Assembly (NCBI GenBank): GCA_017547145.1
Contig: JAFYQJ010000009.1
Location: 1-64,000, forward strand
Length of the DNA stretch: 64,000 nucleotides
Reading direction: 5' to 3'
From: Paludibacteraceae bacterium
GTDB taxonomy: Bacteria > Bacteroidota > Bacteroidia > Bacteroidales > Paludibacteraceae
The position numbers and the translations under genes are program-made. Of this stretch, positions 6,856-15,342 are shown in pieces; position 1 is the first letter of the stretch; each line of letters opens with the position of its first letter. Under the pieces are notes generated by a model. The model saw only the letters and a program-made list of their open reading frames with translations. It was not told the DNA's origin and did not search any database.

Positions 6856-7863
6856 ATGAAACGTATCTTATTTTTAAGCCTGCTCTTTACTTGCTTGACG
6901 CTCTCGGCACAGACGGTAACCAATGTCGATGCCAACCTAGTAGGCAAAACCATAGAGATTACTTACCACTTGGACCGCACGGCCGACATCTCGGTGGAGT
7001 ATTCTACCGATGGCGGACGCACCTACAAGCCGCTACACCGCGTGAGTGGCGATGTGGGGCGTGGCATTACGGCGGGCTACCGCACCATTACTTGGGACGT
7101 GCTCTCCGAGCTCGAGAGCCTTATGGCCGACGTATCTTTCCGTGTGAATGCTACGACTGGAAAGATGCTTATTACCTTGCCTACAGGGCAAAGCTTCACG
7201 ATGATATACGTAGAGGGTGGTAGTTTTATGATGGGCTGTACATCAGAGCAGTCTGATTGCTATGATGATGAGCAACCTGCTCATCGTGTGATGTTGGATA
7301 GCTATTACATAGGCGAAACGGAGGTTACGCAAGAACTATGGACTGCCGTTATGGGATCTAATCCAAGCTATTTTAAGGGAAGTCAAAGGCCAGTAGAGCG
7401 TGTTTCTTGGAAAGATTGTCAAAAATTTATAAAGAAATTAAATCAAATCACAGGAAAAAACTTCCGACTCCCAACCGAAGCCGAGTGGGAATACGCTGCG
7501 CGTGGTGGTAAAAAATCTAAAGCGTACAAATATAGCGGAAGCAATACGCTAGATAATGTAGCGTGGTATTGTGATAATAGTGGGAGTCAAACACATAATG
7601 TAAAAACAAAACTCCCGAACGAATTGGGCATTTACGATATGAGCGGTAACGTATGGGAGAGATGTCAAGATAAGTATGGTTGGGGATATAGAAACAATTT
7701 TCAAGTAAACCCTATAGGTCCATCTTCGGGTTCTTTTCGTTTGGCCCGTGGTGGCAGTTGTGACCGTGATGTTCAGTACTGTCGTTGTAGCGGTCGGCGA
7801 GGTTTAAGTACTCCGTCTGGCCGCAACAGATACGACGGTTTTCGCCTTATATTAGTTCAATAA
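6856..7863 (+). CDS. Exported FGE/sulfatase-modifying-factor fold protein with variable C-terminus
   Basis: A 335-residue protein. Signal peptide 1-18; the Ig-like module shared with the 4400 gene spans about 22-100; an FGE (SUMF1) fold spans about 110-335. FGE landmarks are EGGSFMMG, YYIGETEVTQELWTAVMG, NPSYF, PVERVSWKDC, FRLPTEAEWEYAARGG, DMSGNVWE and a terminal RGGS...GFRL. The last 35 or so residues are rich in Arg, Gly, Asp, Tyr and Ser where DGR templates of this fold encode Asn, so this may be a variable region. Catalytic Cys residues of true formylglycine-generating enzymes are not evident, so a binding role is more likely. Base composition shifts from about 60% GC (6961-7080) to about 35% (7381-7560), suggesting a chimeric gene. 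Confidence 0.82.
   Translation: MKRILFLSLLFTCLTLSAQTVTNVDANLVGKTIEITYHLDRTADISVEYSTDGGRTYKPLHRVSGDVGRGITAGYRTITWDVLSELESLMADVSFRVNATTGKMLITLPTGQSFTMIYVEGGSFMMGCTSEQSDCYDDEQPAHRVMLDSYYIGETEVTQELWTAVMGSNPSYFKGSQRPVERVSWKDCQKFIKKLNQITGKNFRLPTEAEWEYAARGGKKSKAYKYSGSNTLDNVAWYCDNSGSQTHNVKTKLPNELGIYDMSGNVWERCQDKYGWGYRNNFQVNPIGPSSGSFRLARGGSCDRDVQYCRCSGRRGLSTPSGRNRYDGFRLILVQ
7741..7860 (+). repeat. Putative orphan DGR variable region in the FGE-fold gene
   Basis: The FGE C-terminal RGGS...GFRL block is the place diversified in TvpA-like DGR targets. Codons at expected template-Asn positions here read GAC, CGT, GAT, TAC, GGT, GGC and similar, reachable from AAC/AAT by changing adenines. No matching template is present in this window, and the TR at 2041 is unrelated, so this is an inference from composition and position only. 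Confidence 0.45.
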
Positions 7864-7926
7864 AAAATAACTCAAGTAAACTTGTTTTTCTTTGCTTTCG
7901 AAATATGTTTTTTAACATAAAAAAAG

Positions 7927-7934
7927 TACCTTTG
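7927..7934 (+). promoter_or_regulatory. Bacteroidetes -7 box (TACCTTTG)
   Basis: TAnnTTTG match 22 bp before the GTG start of the Crp/Fnr gene. It supports an independent transcript that begins after the FGE-fold gene. Confidence 0.5.
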
Positions 7935-7956
7935 TTTCGTACTAAAAAACGAAGAG

Positions 7957-8661
7957 GTGACAGTAAAAAGCGAGGAATTGGATTTGTTGGCGTTCTATTC
8001 GCAGTGGCAGGTTTGGCAGTTGCTCACCGCCGAGGAGCGAATAATGTTGCAAGAGAATGTTATTTTTCGTCATTACGAAAAAAATATAGCTATCTACAAA
8101 GAAGGCACTTTGCCCGAATATCTAATGTGTGTGGTGCGTGGCAAGGTGATGATTCGTAAAGAGGGCTTTGGAGGTCGTAGCCAAATAATGCGTATGATAA
8201 AGTCGGGCGAGATGTGTGGCTATCGAGCGTTTTTTGCCGAAGAAAACTATGTAACCGAGGCAGTTGCTTGCGAGCCTACTACCATTTGTTTGGTGCCAAG
8301 CCATGTGATACAAAAGTTGATACATCAAAACGTGGAGTTGGCGTGCTACTTTGTCAAGTTGCTTGCAGTAGATTTGGGCGAGAGCGATGTGCATACGGTA
8401 AGTTTGACACAGAAGCATATCCGTGGTCGTTTGGCAGATTCGTTGCTGTTTTTGCTTCAAAAATATGGCTACGAGCCCGACGGAAAAACCTTGAACATAT
8501 CGCTTACGCGCGAAGATTTGGCTAACCTTTCGAACATGACCACGTCGAATGCTATTCGCACATTGTCGCAGTTTGCTACCGAAAAAATAGTAGAAATACA
8601 GGGTAGAAAAATAAAAATAGAACGCGAAGATGTTTTGCGTAAAATAGCACATTTGGGTTAA
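7957..8661 (+). CDS. Crp/Fnr-family transcription regulator
   Basis: A 234-residue regulator starting at GTG. An N-terminal cyclic-nucleotide-binding-like beta-roll (about 20-130; IYKEGTLPEYLMCVVRGKVMI, SGEMCGYRAFFAEENYVTEAVA) leads into a dimerisation helix (about 130-160). A winged helix-turn-helix follows at about 175-225 (LTREDLANLSNMTTSNAIRTLSQF). There is no N-terminal Cys cluster as in Fnr, so an Fe-S sensor is unlikely. It lacks a linked obvious target and may act on the adjacent nucleotidase genes or at distance. Ligand and regulon cannot be inferred. Confidence 0.85.
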   Translation: MTVKSEELDLLAFYSQWQVWQLLTAEERIMLQENVIFRHYEKNIAIYKEGTLPEYLMCVVRGKVMIRKEGFGGRSQIMRMIKSGEMCGYRAFFAEENYVTEAVACEPTTICLVPSHVIQKLIHQNVELACYFVKLLAVDLGESDVHTVSLTQKHIRGRLADSLLFLLQKYGYEPDGKTLNISLTREDLANLSNMTTSNAIRTLSQFATEKIVEIQGRKIKIEREDVLRKIAHLG

Positions 8662-8742
8662 TCGGTTTTTGTTTTTATGGCGGCAGAGAAAAGAGGTAGA
8701 AATAAAAAAATGAAATACCTCTTTTTTTCGTTTATTAAATTT

Positions 8743-8750
8743 TATCTTTG
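8743..8750 (+). promoter_or_regulatory. Bacteroidetes -7 box (TATCTTTG)
   Basis: TAnnTTTG match 16 bp before the ATG at 8767. It lies inside the longer open frame starting at 8677, which argues that the lipoprotein start is 8767. Confidence 0.55.
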
Positions 8751-8766
8751 TGAAAAACATTGTTTT

Positions 8767-9486
8767 ATGAAAAGAGTTTTGCTGTTGTTGCTTGTTGGGG
8801 TGTTGTTTGTTTCGTGTGGCAATAGGGCTATAAATGTCTCTGCCGAGTTGTTGCCTGTTGGCAGTGCTCCTTCTGCGGAGATGGCTTTGGCCATGAGGCA
8901 ATTGATAGCTCCTTACAAAGCCGATTTAGATGCTAAAATGAATGTCGAGGTAGGTTTTTGTGCTATGCCAATGGATGTTGGTAGGCCCGAGAGTTTGCTC
9001 TCGAATTTTGTATGCGACGCTATGCTCAAAAAAGCCAACGAGTATATGCCTACCGATTTTGCTTTGACCAATATAGGTGGTTTGCGAAAGCCTATTGCAC
9101 AAGGTGTGGTTACACTACGAACGGTGTACGAGGTAATGCCTTTCGACAATCAAGTGGTGTTGCTCGACTTGTCGGGGCAAGACGTGTTGGCTTTGTGCAA
9201 CGCCATTGCCTCGGTTGGTGGCGAGGGCGTTTCGGGCATTACGTTTGGTATTTCGGGCAGCAAGGCTTCGGATGTAAAAATAGGAGGAAAACCGCTTGAT
9301 GTCAGCCGAGTGTATCGAGTTGCTACAACCGATTATTTGTCTTTTGGCAATGACAAAATGTTGCCATTGCTCAATCGTTTGCAAGTGTATGATTTGAGTT
9401 TGCCGCTCCGCGATTTAATATTAGAAGCTATTTCGGGAGTGCAACAAATGGAGTCTAATTTAGATGGTCGTATTTATGAAAAGTAA
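8767..9486 (+). CDS. 5'-nucleotidase C-terminal domain lipoprotein
   Basis: A 239-residue lipoprotein (signal ending VLFVSC, Cys at about residue 17). The body is the substrate-binding C-terminal domain of UshA-type 5'-nucleotidases: SNFVCDAMLKKAN, FALTNIGGLRKPI, LRTVYEVMPFDNQVVLLDLSGQDV and YRVATTDYLSFGND. The catalytic metallophosphatase domain is in the next gene, overlapping by 11 bp. In single-chain enzymes the order is the opposite, so this is a true split and not a frameshift. The longer frame from 8677 lacks a sensible signal sequence and overlaps a promoter box, so 8767 is the start. The pair probably releases nucleosides from nucleotides in the periplasm. Confidence 0.85.
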   Translation: MKRVLLLLLVGVLFVSCGNRAINVSAELLPVGSAPSAEMALAMRQLIAPYKADLDAKMNVEVGFCAMPMDVGRPESLLSNFVCDAMLKKANEYMPTDFALTNIGGLRKPIAQGVVTLRTVYEVMPFDNQVVLLDLSGQDVLALCNAIASVGGEGVSGITFGISGSKASDVKIGGKPLDVSRVYRVATTDYLSFGNDKMLPLLNRLQVYDLSLPLRDLILEAISGVQQMESNLDGRIYEK

Positions 9487-10297
9487 GTTGTTGTTTTTCT
9501 TGTTGCTGTTTTCTGCTTGTCAAACAAAAGAAGATTTAGTTTTGTTGTGTACAAACGACACGCATTCTCAAGTGGAGGTGTGTGGTGCAAATATGAAAAA
9601 AATGTCGGGGTTGGGTGGCTATGAATATCGAGCAAGTGCAATAGATAGTATAAGGTGTGCGAATCCAGATTTGCTCCTGTTTGATGCTGGCGATTTTTCG
9701 CAAGGTACGCCCTATTTCAATTTATACAAAGGTCGTGTAGAGGTTTTGGCGTATAACAAAATGCAATACGATGCAGTAACTCTTGGTAATCACGAATTCG
9801 ACAACGGGATAGATACGCTTGCAGCACGTTTGCGTGAGGCAACTTTTAAGGTGGTATGTACGAATTACGAAGTGAGTGGAACACCGCTTGAGGGTGTGGT
9901 AAAAAAAACGGTGATATTTAGTCGTGCGGGGTGGAAAATTGGTGTGATAGGTTTGGGGGTGAATCCTGAAGGGTTGATTTTGAAAAGCAATTTTGGCGAT
10001 GTGCAATATTTGGAGCCAATAGCAGTAGCAAATCATTATGCCGATTCGTTAAAGCAGCATTGTGGTTGCGATGTTGTGGTAGCTCTTTCTCATTTAGGCT
10101 CTGCATACGATACTGAAAACATTGAGCCTTGCGATGAGTATTTGGCACAAAACTCTAGCTCTATAGATATTATAATGGGGGGACATACGCACAAGCAAGT
10201 GTGTAAGAAATGTGTAAATCTTAAAGGAGATTCGGTGTTGTTGATACAATCGGGGAAAAGTGGTGCTTATCTTGGAAAAGTAAAATTGACAAAATGA
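9476..10297 (+). CDS. 5'-nucleotidase metallophosphatase domain lipoprotein
   Basis: A 273-residue lipoprotein (MKSKLLFFLLLFSAC). It carries the calcineurin-like phosphoesterase motifs of UshA: LLCTNDTHSQ, LLFDAGDFSQG, VTLGNHEFDNG and IIMGGHTH, which supply metal ligands Asp, His and Asn. It ends where the UshA C-terminal domain would begin, and that domain is encoded immediately upstream. An in-frame ATG at 9464 exists, but 9476 gives a clean lipoprotein signal. The stop overlaps the next ATG by 4 bp, so the three genes are translationally coupled. Substrate range cannot be read from sequence. Confidence 0.87.
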   Translation: MKSKLLFFLLLFSACQTKEDLVLLCTNDTHSQVEVCGANMKKMSGLGGYEYRASAIDSIRCANPDLLLFDAGDFSQGTPYFNLYKGRVEVLAYNKMQYDAVTLGNHEFDNGIDTLAARLREATFKVVCTNYEVSGTPLEGVVKKTVIFSRAGWKIGVIGLGVNPEGLILKSNFGDVQYLEPIAVANHYADSLKQHCGCDVVVALSHLGSAYDTENIEPCDEYLAQNSSSIDIIMGGHTHKQVCKKCVNLKGDSVLLIQSGKSGAYLGKVKLTK

Positions 10298-11061
10298 AAG
10301 CAATAAATCTAAATCCAATTATGCCCGTTCGTACAGCTCCTTTGGAGCAAAGCGAACAGTGTACACAACTTTTGTTTGGCGAGTTGTTTGATGTTAAGGT
10401 TGTAAATAGCAAGTGGTGCTCTATTATAAACGATTCGGATGGCTATGAAGGTTTTGTAAGTAAAAATATGGTAACATTTATTTCCGAAGTTGACTATAGA
10501 GAATTGAAAGATTCGCAAAAAGTACTACTCTCAAAACCTATTGCTCAAGTGCGTGATAAAGGTACAAACGATACAATGTTTTTGCCAATGGGGAGCACTT
10601 TGTATAATTTTGTTGAAGGTAAATTCTCCATATTCGATCGAGATTACGAATTGATAGATACAACTATTCGAGAATATTCTTTAGATGCGTTGCCCGAAGT
10701 TGCTTTGCAATTACTTAATGCCCCTTATTTGTGGGGAGGGAAGTCGGTTTTAGGAATAGATTGTTCGGGTTTTGTGCAAACTGTTTTTGCTGTGTGTGGA
10801 AAAATGCTTCCTCGTGATGCCTCACAACAGGTAGCCGAAGGAGAAACGATTTGCTTTTTGGCAGAGGCAAAGTTAGGCGATTTGGCTTTTTTTGAAAATG
10901 AAGAAGGTGATATTGTTCATGTAGGTTTGTTGCTTGATAATCGTCGTATTGTTCATGCTTCGGGCTCGGTAAAAATAAGTTTAATGGACAATTATGGTAT
11001 ATTAAGTCCTGATGGAGGTTATTCGCATAAATTACGTATTATAAAAAGAATAAAATGTTAG
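10294..11061 (+). CDS. NlpC/P60 peptidase with SH3 domains (YkfC/DPP VI-like)
   Basis: A 255-residue peptidase. Two bacterial SH3-like segments (about 1-65 and 75-125) precede an NlpC/P60 domain (about 130-250). Catalytic Cys157 is in GIDCSGFVQ and His209 in IVHVGLLL. The architecture is that of gamma-D-glutamyl-L-diamino-acid endopeptidases that degrade recycled murein peptides. No signal peptide is present, so it should work in the cytoplasm on imported peptides. It overlaps its upstream neighbour by 4 bp and murB by 7 bp, which places peptidoglycan recycling and synthesis genes together. Confidence 0.85.
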   Translation: MKAINLNPIMPVRTAPLEQSEQCTQLLFGELFDVKVVNSKWCSIINDSDGYEGFVSKNMVTFISEVDYRELKDSQKVLLSKPIAQVRDKGTNDTMFLPMGSTLYNFVEGKFSIFDRDYELIDTTIREYSLDALPEVALQLLNAPYLWGGKSVLGIDCSGFVQTVFAVCGKMLPRDASQQVAEGETICFLAEAKLGDLAFFENEEGDIVHVGLLLDNRRIVHASGSVKISLMDNYGILSPDGGYSHKLRIIKRIKC

Positions 11062-12059
11062 TAGAAAATTATTCACTTTTGCATCGAAATACGTTTGGTA
11101 TAGATGTCAACACTCGTTATTTTTTTGAATACAATACGGTAGAAGAATTGCAATGTTTTTTGCAATGCAGTGTGGCTCTCGAAAATGAATTGTTGCATAT
11201 TGGAGGGGGAAGTAATTTGTTGTTTTTATCTGATTTTAAGGGTGTTATACTTCATTCTAAAATCAAGGGGATAACTTGTGTAAAAGAAGATGATGAATTT
11301 GCGTATCTTCGTGTTGGAGCTGGTGAGGTTTGGGACGATTTTGTGCAATATGCAGTAGAAAAAGGTTTAGGAGGAGTAGAAAATCTTTCGTTTATACCGG
11401 GCGAAGTGGGAGCTGCTCCAGTGCAGAATATAGGTGCTTATGGAGTTGAAGCAAAAGATGTGATATATCAAGTAGAGACTATAGAAATAAAAACTTCTAA
11501 ACATAAAACCTTCTTGGCTGCAGAATGCGATTTTGGTTATCGGAATAGCATTTTTAAGAAAAGTTTAAAAGGACAATTTATTGTAACGTATGTTACTTTT
11601 TGTTTACGTAAATCTCCAATTTTTAATACGGAGTATAGTTCTTTGCGTGAAAAAATAGCGAGTCTAGGCAATGTGTCGTTGTCCGCAGTGCGAGAAATTG
11701 TTATCGAAATTCGTAGAGAAAAATTGCCTAATCCGAAAGAGATAGGTAGTGCAGGAAGTTTTTTTATGAATCCTGTTGTGGAAAAAACTTTAGCTTCTAA
11801 ATTGAAAGAAATGTATCCTGCAATGCCAATGCATAAAGTAAATGAGGGAGTGAAACTTTCGGCAGGGTGGTTAATAGAGCAAACTGGCTGGAAAGGATAT
11901 ACCGAAGGCTGTGTTGGAGTTTATGAAAAACAAGCATTGGTTTTGATAAATAAAGGAGGAGGAACAGGTGCTGATGTTGCAAAATTGTCGGAGAAAATAC
12001 AGCAATCTGTATACGAGAAATTTAATGTTAAAATAAAAAGTGAGGTTATTTTTGTTTGA
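11055..12059 (+). CDS. murB: UDP-N-acetylenolpyruvoylglucosamine reductase MurB
   Basis: FAD-dependent reductase that makes UDP-MurNAc in the cytoplasm. At 334 residues it has the type I layout. The FAD domain has LHIGGGSNLLFL and the active-site loop SFIPGEVGAAPVQNIGAYGVE. The type-I Tyr loop is FGYRNSIFK. The proton-donor Ser235 is in GSAGSFFMNP, and the terminal catalytic Glu is in KSEVIFV (about Glu330). It starts inside the end of the NlpC/P60 gene, indicating coupling. Confidence 0.93.
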   Translation: MLVENYSLLHRNTFGIDVNTRYFFEYNTVEELQCFLQCSVALENELLHIGGGSNLLFLSDFKGVILHSKIKGITCVKEDDEFAYLRVGAGEVWDDFVQYAVEKGLGGVENLSFIPGEVGAAPVQNIGAYGVEAKDVIYQVETIEIKTSKHKTFLAAECDFGYRNSIFKKSLKGQFIVTYVTFCLRKSPIFNTEYSSLREKIASLGNVSLSAVREIVIEIRREKLPNPKEIGSAGSFFMNPVVEKTLASKLKEMYPAMPMHKVNEGVKLSAGWLIEQTGWKGYTEGCVGVYEKQALVLINKGGGTGADVAKLSEKIQQSVYEKFNVKIKSEVIFV

Positions 12060-12105
12060 ATATAAAATAATCTGTAACTTCGGGAGTTGTTTTTAAAAAT
12101 TCGCT

Positions 12106-14043
12106 ATGAGCTATTTAAAATTTGACAAAACCTTATTAACTAATTTAGAGCAGTCGCTTACAAAAGAGACGTTGAGAACGAATAATGCAGGAGCTTATTC
12201 AAGCTCGACGATAATCGATTGCAATACGAGAAAATTTCATGGATTATTAGTTGTTCCTGTACCTGAATTAGATAAAGATAATCATGTACTTCTTTCGTCT
12301 TTGGATGAAACTGTTATTCAACATGGTGCTGAATTTAATTTGGGAATTCATAAATATCAAGGTGATAATTATAGTCCAAGAGGGCACAAGTATATTCGTG
12401 AATTTCATGTCGATTCGGAGATAAGAACTATTTATCGCGTTGGAGGTGTTATTTTTCAAAAAGAGCGTATTTTGGTTTCTGGTGATAATCGCTTGTTGAT
12501 TCGTTATACATTGTTAGATGCACATTCGCCTACTACGTTGCGTTTTAAGCCATTTCTTGCATTCCGTAATGTAAATGCTTTGACGCATCAAAATTCGGCG
12601 TTAAATAGTAATTATGACGAAATAGAAAATGGTATAGCGTCTTGTTTGTATGATGGTTATCCTTGTTTGAATATGCAATTTAGTAAAAAAGTAGAATTCG
12701 TTTCGGATGCAAATTGGTATAATGGGATAGAGTATTATAAAGAGCAAGAGCGAGGCTATGAATATAGTGAAGATTTATACGTACCCGGATATTTCGAATT
12801 GCCTATAAAAAAAGGTGAATCTGTTGTCTTTACGGCAGGCTTAAATCCGATAAATACACGTACGTTGAAAAAACTTTTTGAATCGGAAAAAGCGAGTCGT
12901 ACACCTCGTAGCGATTTTTATAATTGTTTGTTTGCCGCAGTACGTCAATTCTATAATAAAAAAGATGATGGCTATTATTTATTAGCGGGATATCCGTGGT
13001 TTAAGTTTAGAGCTCGTGATGAATTTATTGCATTGCCGGGAGCTACGCTTGCCATTGGTGAAATATCGATGTTCGAAAAAATGATGGAAGTAGGAGTTGT
13101 TGCGGTGCGTGATTTTATACAAGGGAAACCAAAAAGTACAAAAATAAAAGAGGTGAGCTCGCCCGATGTTTTGCTTTGGTTTGTGTGGGCTATCCAACAA
13201 TACGCTTTTTCGACTTCAATTGATAAAGCCGCTCAAAAATATGGCGAAGTATTGAAAGAAATAATTGAATTTATTCGAACACAAAAACATGTAAATTTGT
13301 TTTTACACATAAATGGTTTGGTGTATACAGATGGTCGACAAAAACCTGCTACATGGATGAATGCAGTAGAAAACGGATATCCTATAACACCTCGCACTGG
13401 TTATGTTGTAGAAATCAATGCTTTGTGGTACAATGCGTTGAAGTTTGTTTCTGAAGTGTCGGTGGCAATGAAGAATCAAAATTATGCTGATATATTAAAT
13501 TATCAAGCTGAAATAACTCGTCAGTCGTTTGTAGAAACGTTTTGGAATGGAATATATCTTTATGACTTTGTAGATGGGCAGTATCAAGATAGAGAAGTTC
13601 GTCCAAATATGATTTTTGCGGTATCGTTGCCATATTCTCCTTTAGAAAAAACACAACAAAAGTCGGTGCTGGATATTGTTACTCGTGAACTGTTAACGCC
13701 AAAAGGTTTGCGTAGTTTAAGTCCGAAAAGTCCATTTTATCGTCCAGAGTATATAGGAGGACAATTAGAACGTGATAGAAATTATCATAATGGTCCAATT
13801 TGGGCATGGACTTCAGGTGCTTTTGCTGAGGCTTATTTGAAAATAAGAGGAAGGAGTGGTGTCTCTTTCTTGGAAAGAATGATGGCAGGTTTTGAAAGTG
13901 AATTAAGAGAGCTTTGTATAGGAACCTTGTCGGAATTGTATGATGGTAATCCACCATTCAAGGGACATGGGGCGATGTCGTATGCAATGACAGTTGCTGA
14001 AATTTTGCGAGTGTTGAAAATGTTGAATAGCTTTGAAAATTAA
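12106..14043 (+). CDS. Glycogen debranching enzyme (amylo-alpha-1,6-glucosidase family)
   Basis: A 645-residue cytoplasmic enzyme predicted to hydrolyse alpha-1,6 branches of glycogen. An N-terminal beta domain (about 1-270; SSTIIDCNTRKFHGLLVV, YQGDNYSPRGHKY) precedes an (alpha/alpha)6 barrel (about 290-640) with GYPWFKFRARDEFIALPG, TWMNAVENGYPITPRTGYVVEI, RPNMIFAVSLPYSPL and NGPIWAWTSGAFAEAY. These match bacterial GDE of the GH133 type. It heads a glycogen trio with a glycosyltransferase 15 bp downstream and a GH57 enzyme. Confidence 0.87.
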   Translation: MSYLKFDKTLLTNLEQSLTKETLRTNNAGAYSSSTIIDCNTRKFHGLLVVPVPELDKDNHVLLSSLDETVIQHGAEFNLGIHKYQGDNYSPRGHKYIREFHVDSEIRTIYRVGGVIFQKERILVSGDNRLLIRYTLLDAHSPTTLRFKPFLAFRNVNALTHQNSALNSNYDEIENGIASCLYDGYPCLNMQFSKKVEFVSDANWYNGIEYYKEQERGYEYSEDLYVPGYFELPIKKGESVVFTAGLNPINTRTLKKLFESEKASRTPRSDFYNCLFAAVRQFYNKKDDGYYLLAGYPWFKFRARDEFIALPGATLAIGEISMFEKMMEVGVVAVRDFIQGKPKSTKIKEVSSPDVLLWFVWAIQQYAFSTSIDKAAQKYGEVLKEIIEFIRTQKHVNLFLHINGLVYTDGRQKPATWMNAVENGYPITPRTGYVVEINALWYNALKFVSEVSVAMKNQNYADILNYQAEITRQSFVETFWNGIYLYDFVDGQYQDREVRPNMIFAVSLPYSPLEKTQQKSVLDIVTRELLTPKGLRSLSPKSPFYRPEYIGGQLERDRNYHNGPIWAWTSGAFAEAYLKIRGRSGVSFLERMMAGFESELRELCIGTLSELYDGNPPFKGHGAMSYAMTVAEILRVLKMLNSFEN

Positions 14044-14058
14044 TATAAATAGGAATTT

Positions 14059-15321
14059 ATGAAAGCATTGATGTTAGGTTGGGAATTTCCTCCCCATATA
14101 CTTGGAGGATTAGGAACTGCGAGTTATGGTTTAACTCGAGGAATGTCGCTTCAAGAGGATCTAGATATCACTTTTGTTCTTCCGAAAACATATGGCGATG
14201 AAGATCAAAGTTTTCTTAAGATAATAGGAGCGTGTAATGTACCTATTGTTTGGAAGGATGTTAATTGGGATCATGTTAATGGAATGATTGGCTCCCAAAT
14301 GCACCCTAATGAATATTATCATTTGCGTGATAATGGTATTCGTTATGATTTTCGTAGAATCGGGACTAATGAACTTGGTTGTGTTGGTTTTTCTGGGCGT
14401 TATCCTGATAATTTGTTAGAAGAGATATCGAATTATGAGGCCGTTGCTAGTGTGATTGCTCATTCTATGGACTTTGATATAATTCATTCGCACGATTGGT
14501 TGACATATCCAGCTGGTATCTTTGCGAAAAATATTACGGGTAAACCATTGGTAATACATGTGCATGCTACGGATTTTGATAGAAGTAGAGGAAATGTAAA
14601 TCCTGATGTTTATCGAATAGAAAAAGCGGGTATGGATATTGCTGACCATATTATTACGGTAAGTAATTTAACTCGTCAAACGGTAATTGAAAAATATCAT
14701 CAAGATCCGTCGAAAGTAACTACTGTGCATAATGCTGTAGACCCGTTGCCTGATGTAGATAGTTTTGTAAAACATCCACGAAAGGATAAGGTTGTCACTT
14801 TTCTAGGGCGTATTACAATGCAGAAAGGACCTGAATATTTTGTCGAAGTTGCTAAACGAGTTTTGTCTAAAACAAAAGATGTACGCTTTGTTATGGCAGG
14901 AAGCGGTGATATGATGAATCAAATGATACATCTTGCTGCGAAAAGTGGGATAGCGGATAGATTTCATTTTACAGGATTTTTGAAAGGGCGTCAAGTACAC
15001 GAAATGCTAGCAGAGAGTGATGTTTATATGATGCCTTCGGTTTCAGAACCTTTTGGAATTTCTCCATTAGAGGCGATGCAAGTAGGAGCTCCTTCTATTA
15101 TATCGAAACAATCGGGATGTGCTGAAATTTTAACTAATGCAATTAAAACAGATTATTGGGACATTGATGCAATGGCAGATGCTATTTATGCTATAGTTAA
15201 GTATCCAGCAATGTATAAAATGTTAAGAGAGGAAGGTATTGCTGAAGTTAATAATATAAAATGGGAATATGCAGGTCAGAAGGTGCGTGATATATACAAT
15301 CGTGTACTTGGAATTATTTAA
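14059..15321 (+). CDS. GT4-family glycosyltransferase, glycogen-synthase-like
   Basis: A 420-residue GT-B enzyme. It starts with the glycogen-synthase-like MLGWEFPPHILGGLGTASYGL, then DIIHSHDWLTYPAG (acceptor side), VVTFLGRITMQKGPEYFVEVAKRV, and the donor-site EPFGISPLEAMQVGAPSIIS with the two Glu of E-x7-E. Its place between a debranching enzyme and a GH57 enzyme indicates alpha-glucan synthesis. ADP- versus UDP-glucose use cannot be told. Confidence 0.83.
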   Translation: MKALMLGWEFPPHILGGLGTASYGLTRGMSLQEDLDITFVLPKTYGDEDQSFLKIIGACNVPIVWKDVNWDHVNGMIGSQMHPNEYYHLRDNGIRYDFRRIGTNELGCVGFSGRYPDNLLEEISNYEAVASVIAHSMDFDIIHSHDWLTYPAGIFAKNITGKPLVIHVHATDFDRSRGNVNPDVYRIEKAGMDIADHIITVSNLTRQTVIEKYHQDPSKVTTVHNAVDPLPDVDSFVKHPRKDKVVTFLGRITMQKGPEYFVEVAKRVLSKTKDVRFVMAGSGDMMNQMIHLAAKSGIADRFHFTGFLKGRQVHEMLAESDVYMMPSVSEPFGISPLEAMQVGAPSIISKQSGCAEILTNAIKTDYWDIDAMADAIYAIVKYPAMYKMLREEGIAEVNNIKWEYAGQKVRDIYNRVLGII

Positions 15322-15342
15322 AAAACAATTAAAAAATAAAAT

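Noticed and set aside
8767..10297. Frameshifted single 5'-nucleotidase gene
   Set aside because: The two domains are in reversed order and each has its own lipoprotein signal, so no single frameshift could join them into the usual enzyme.
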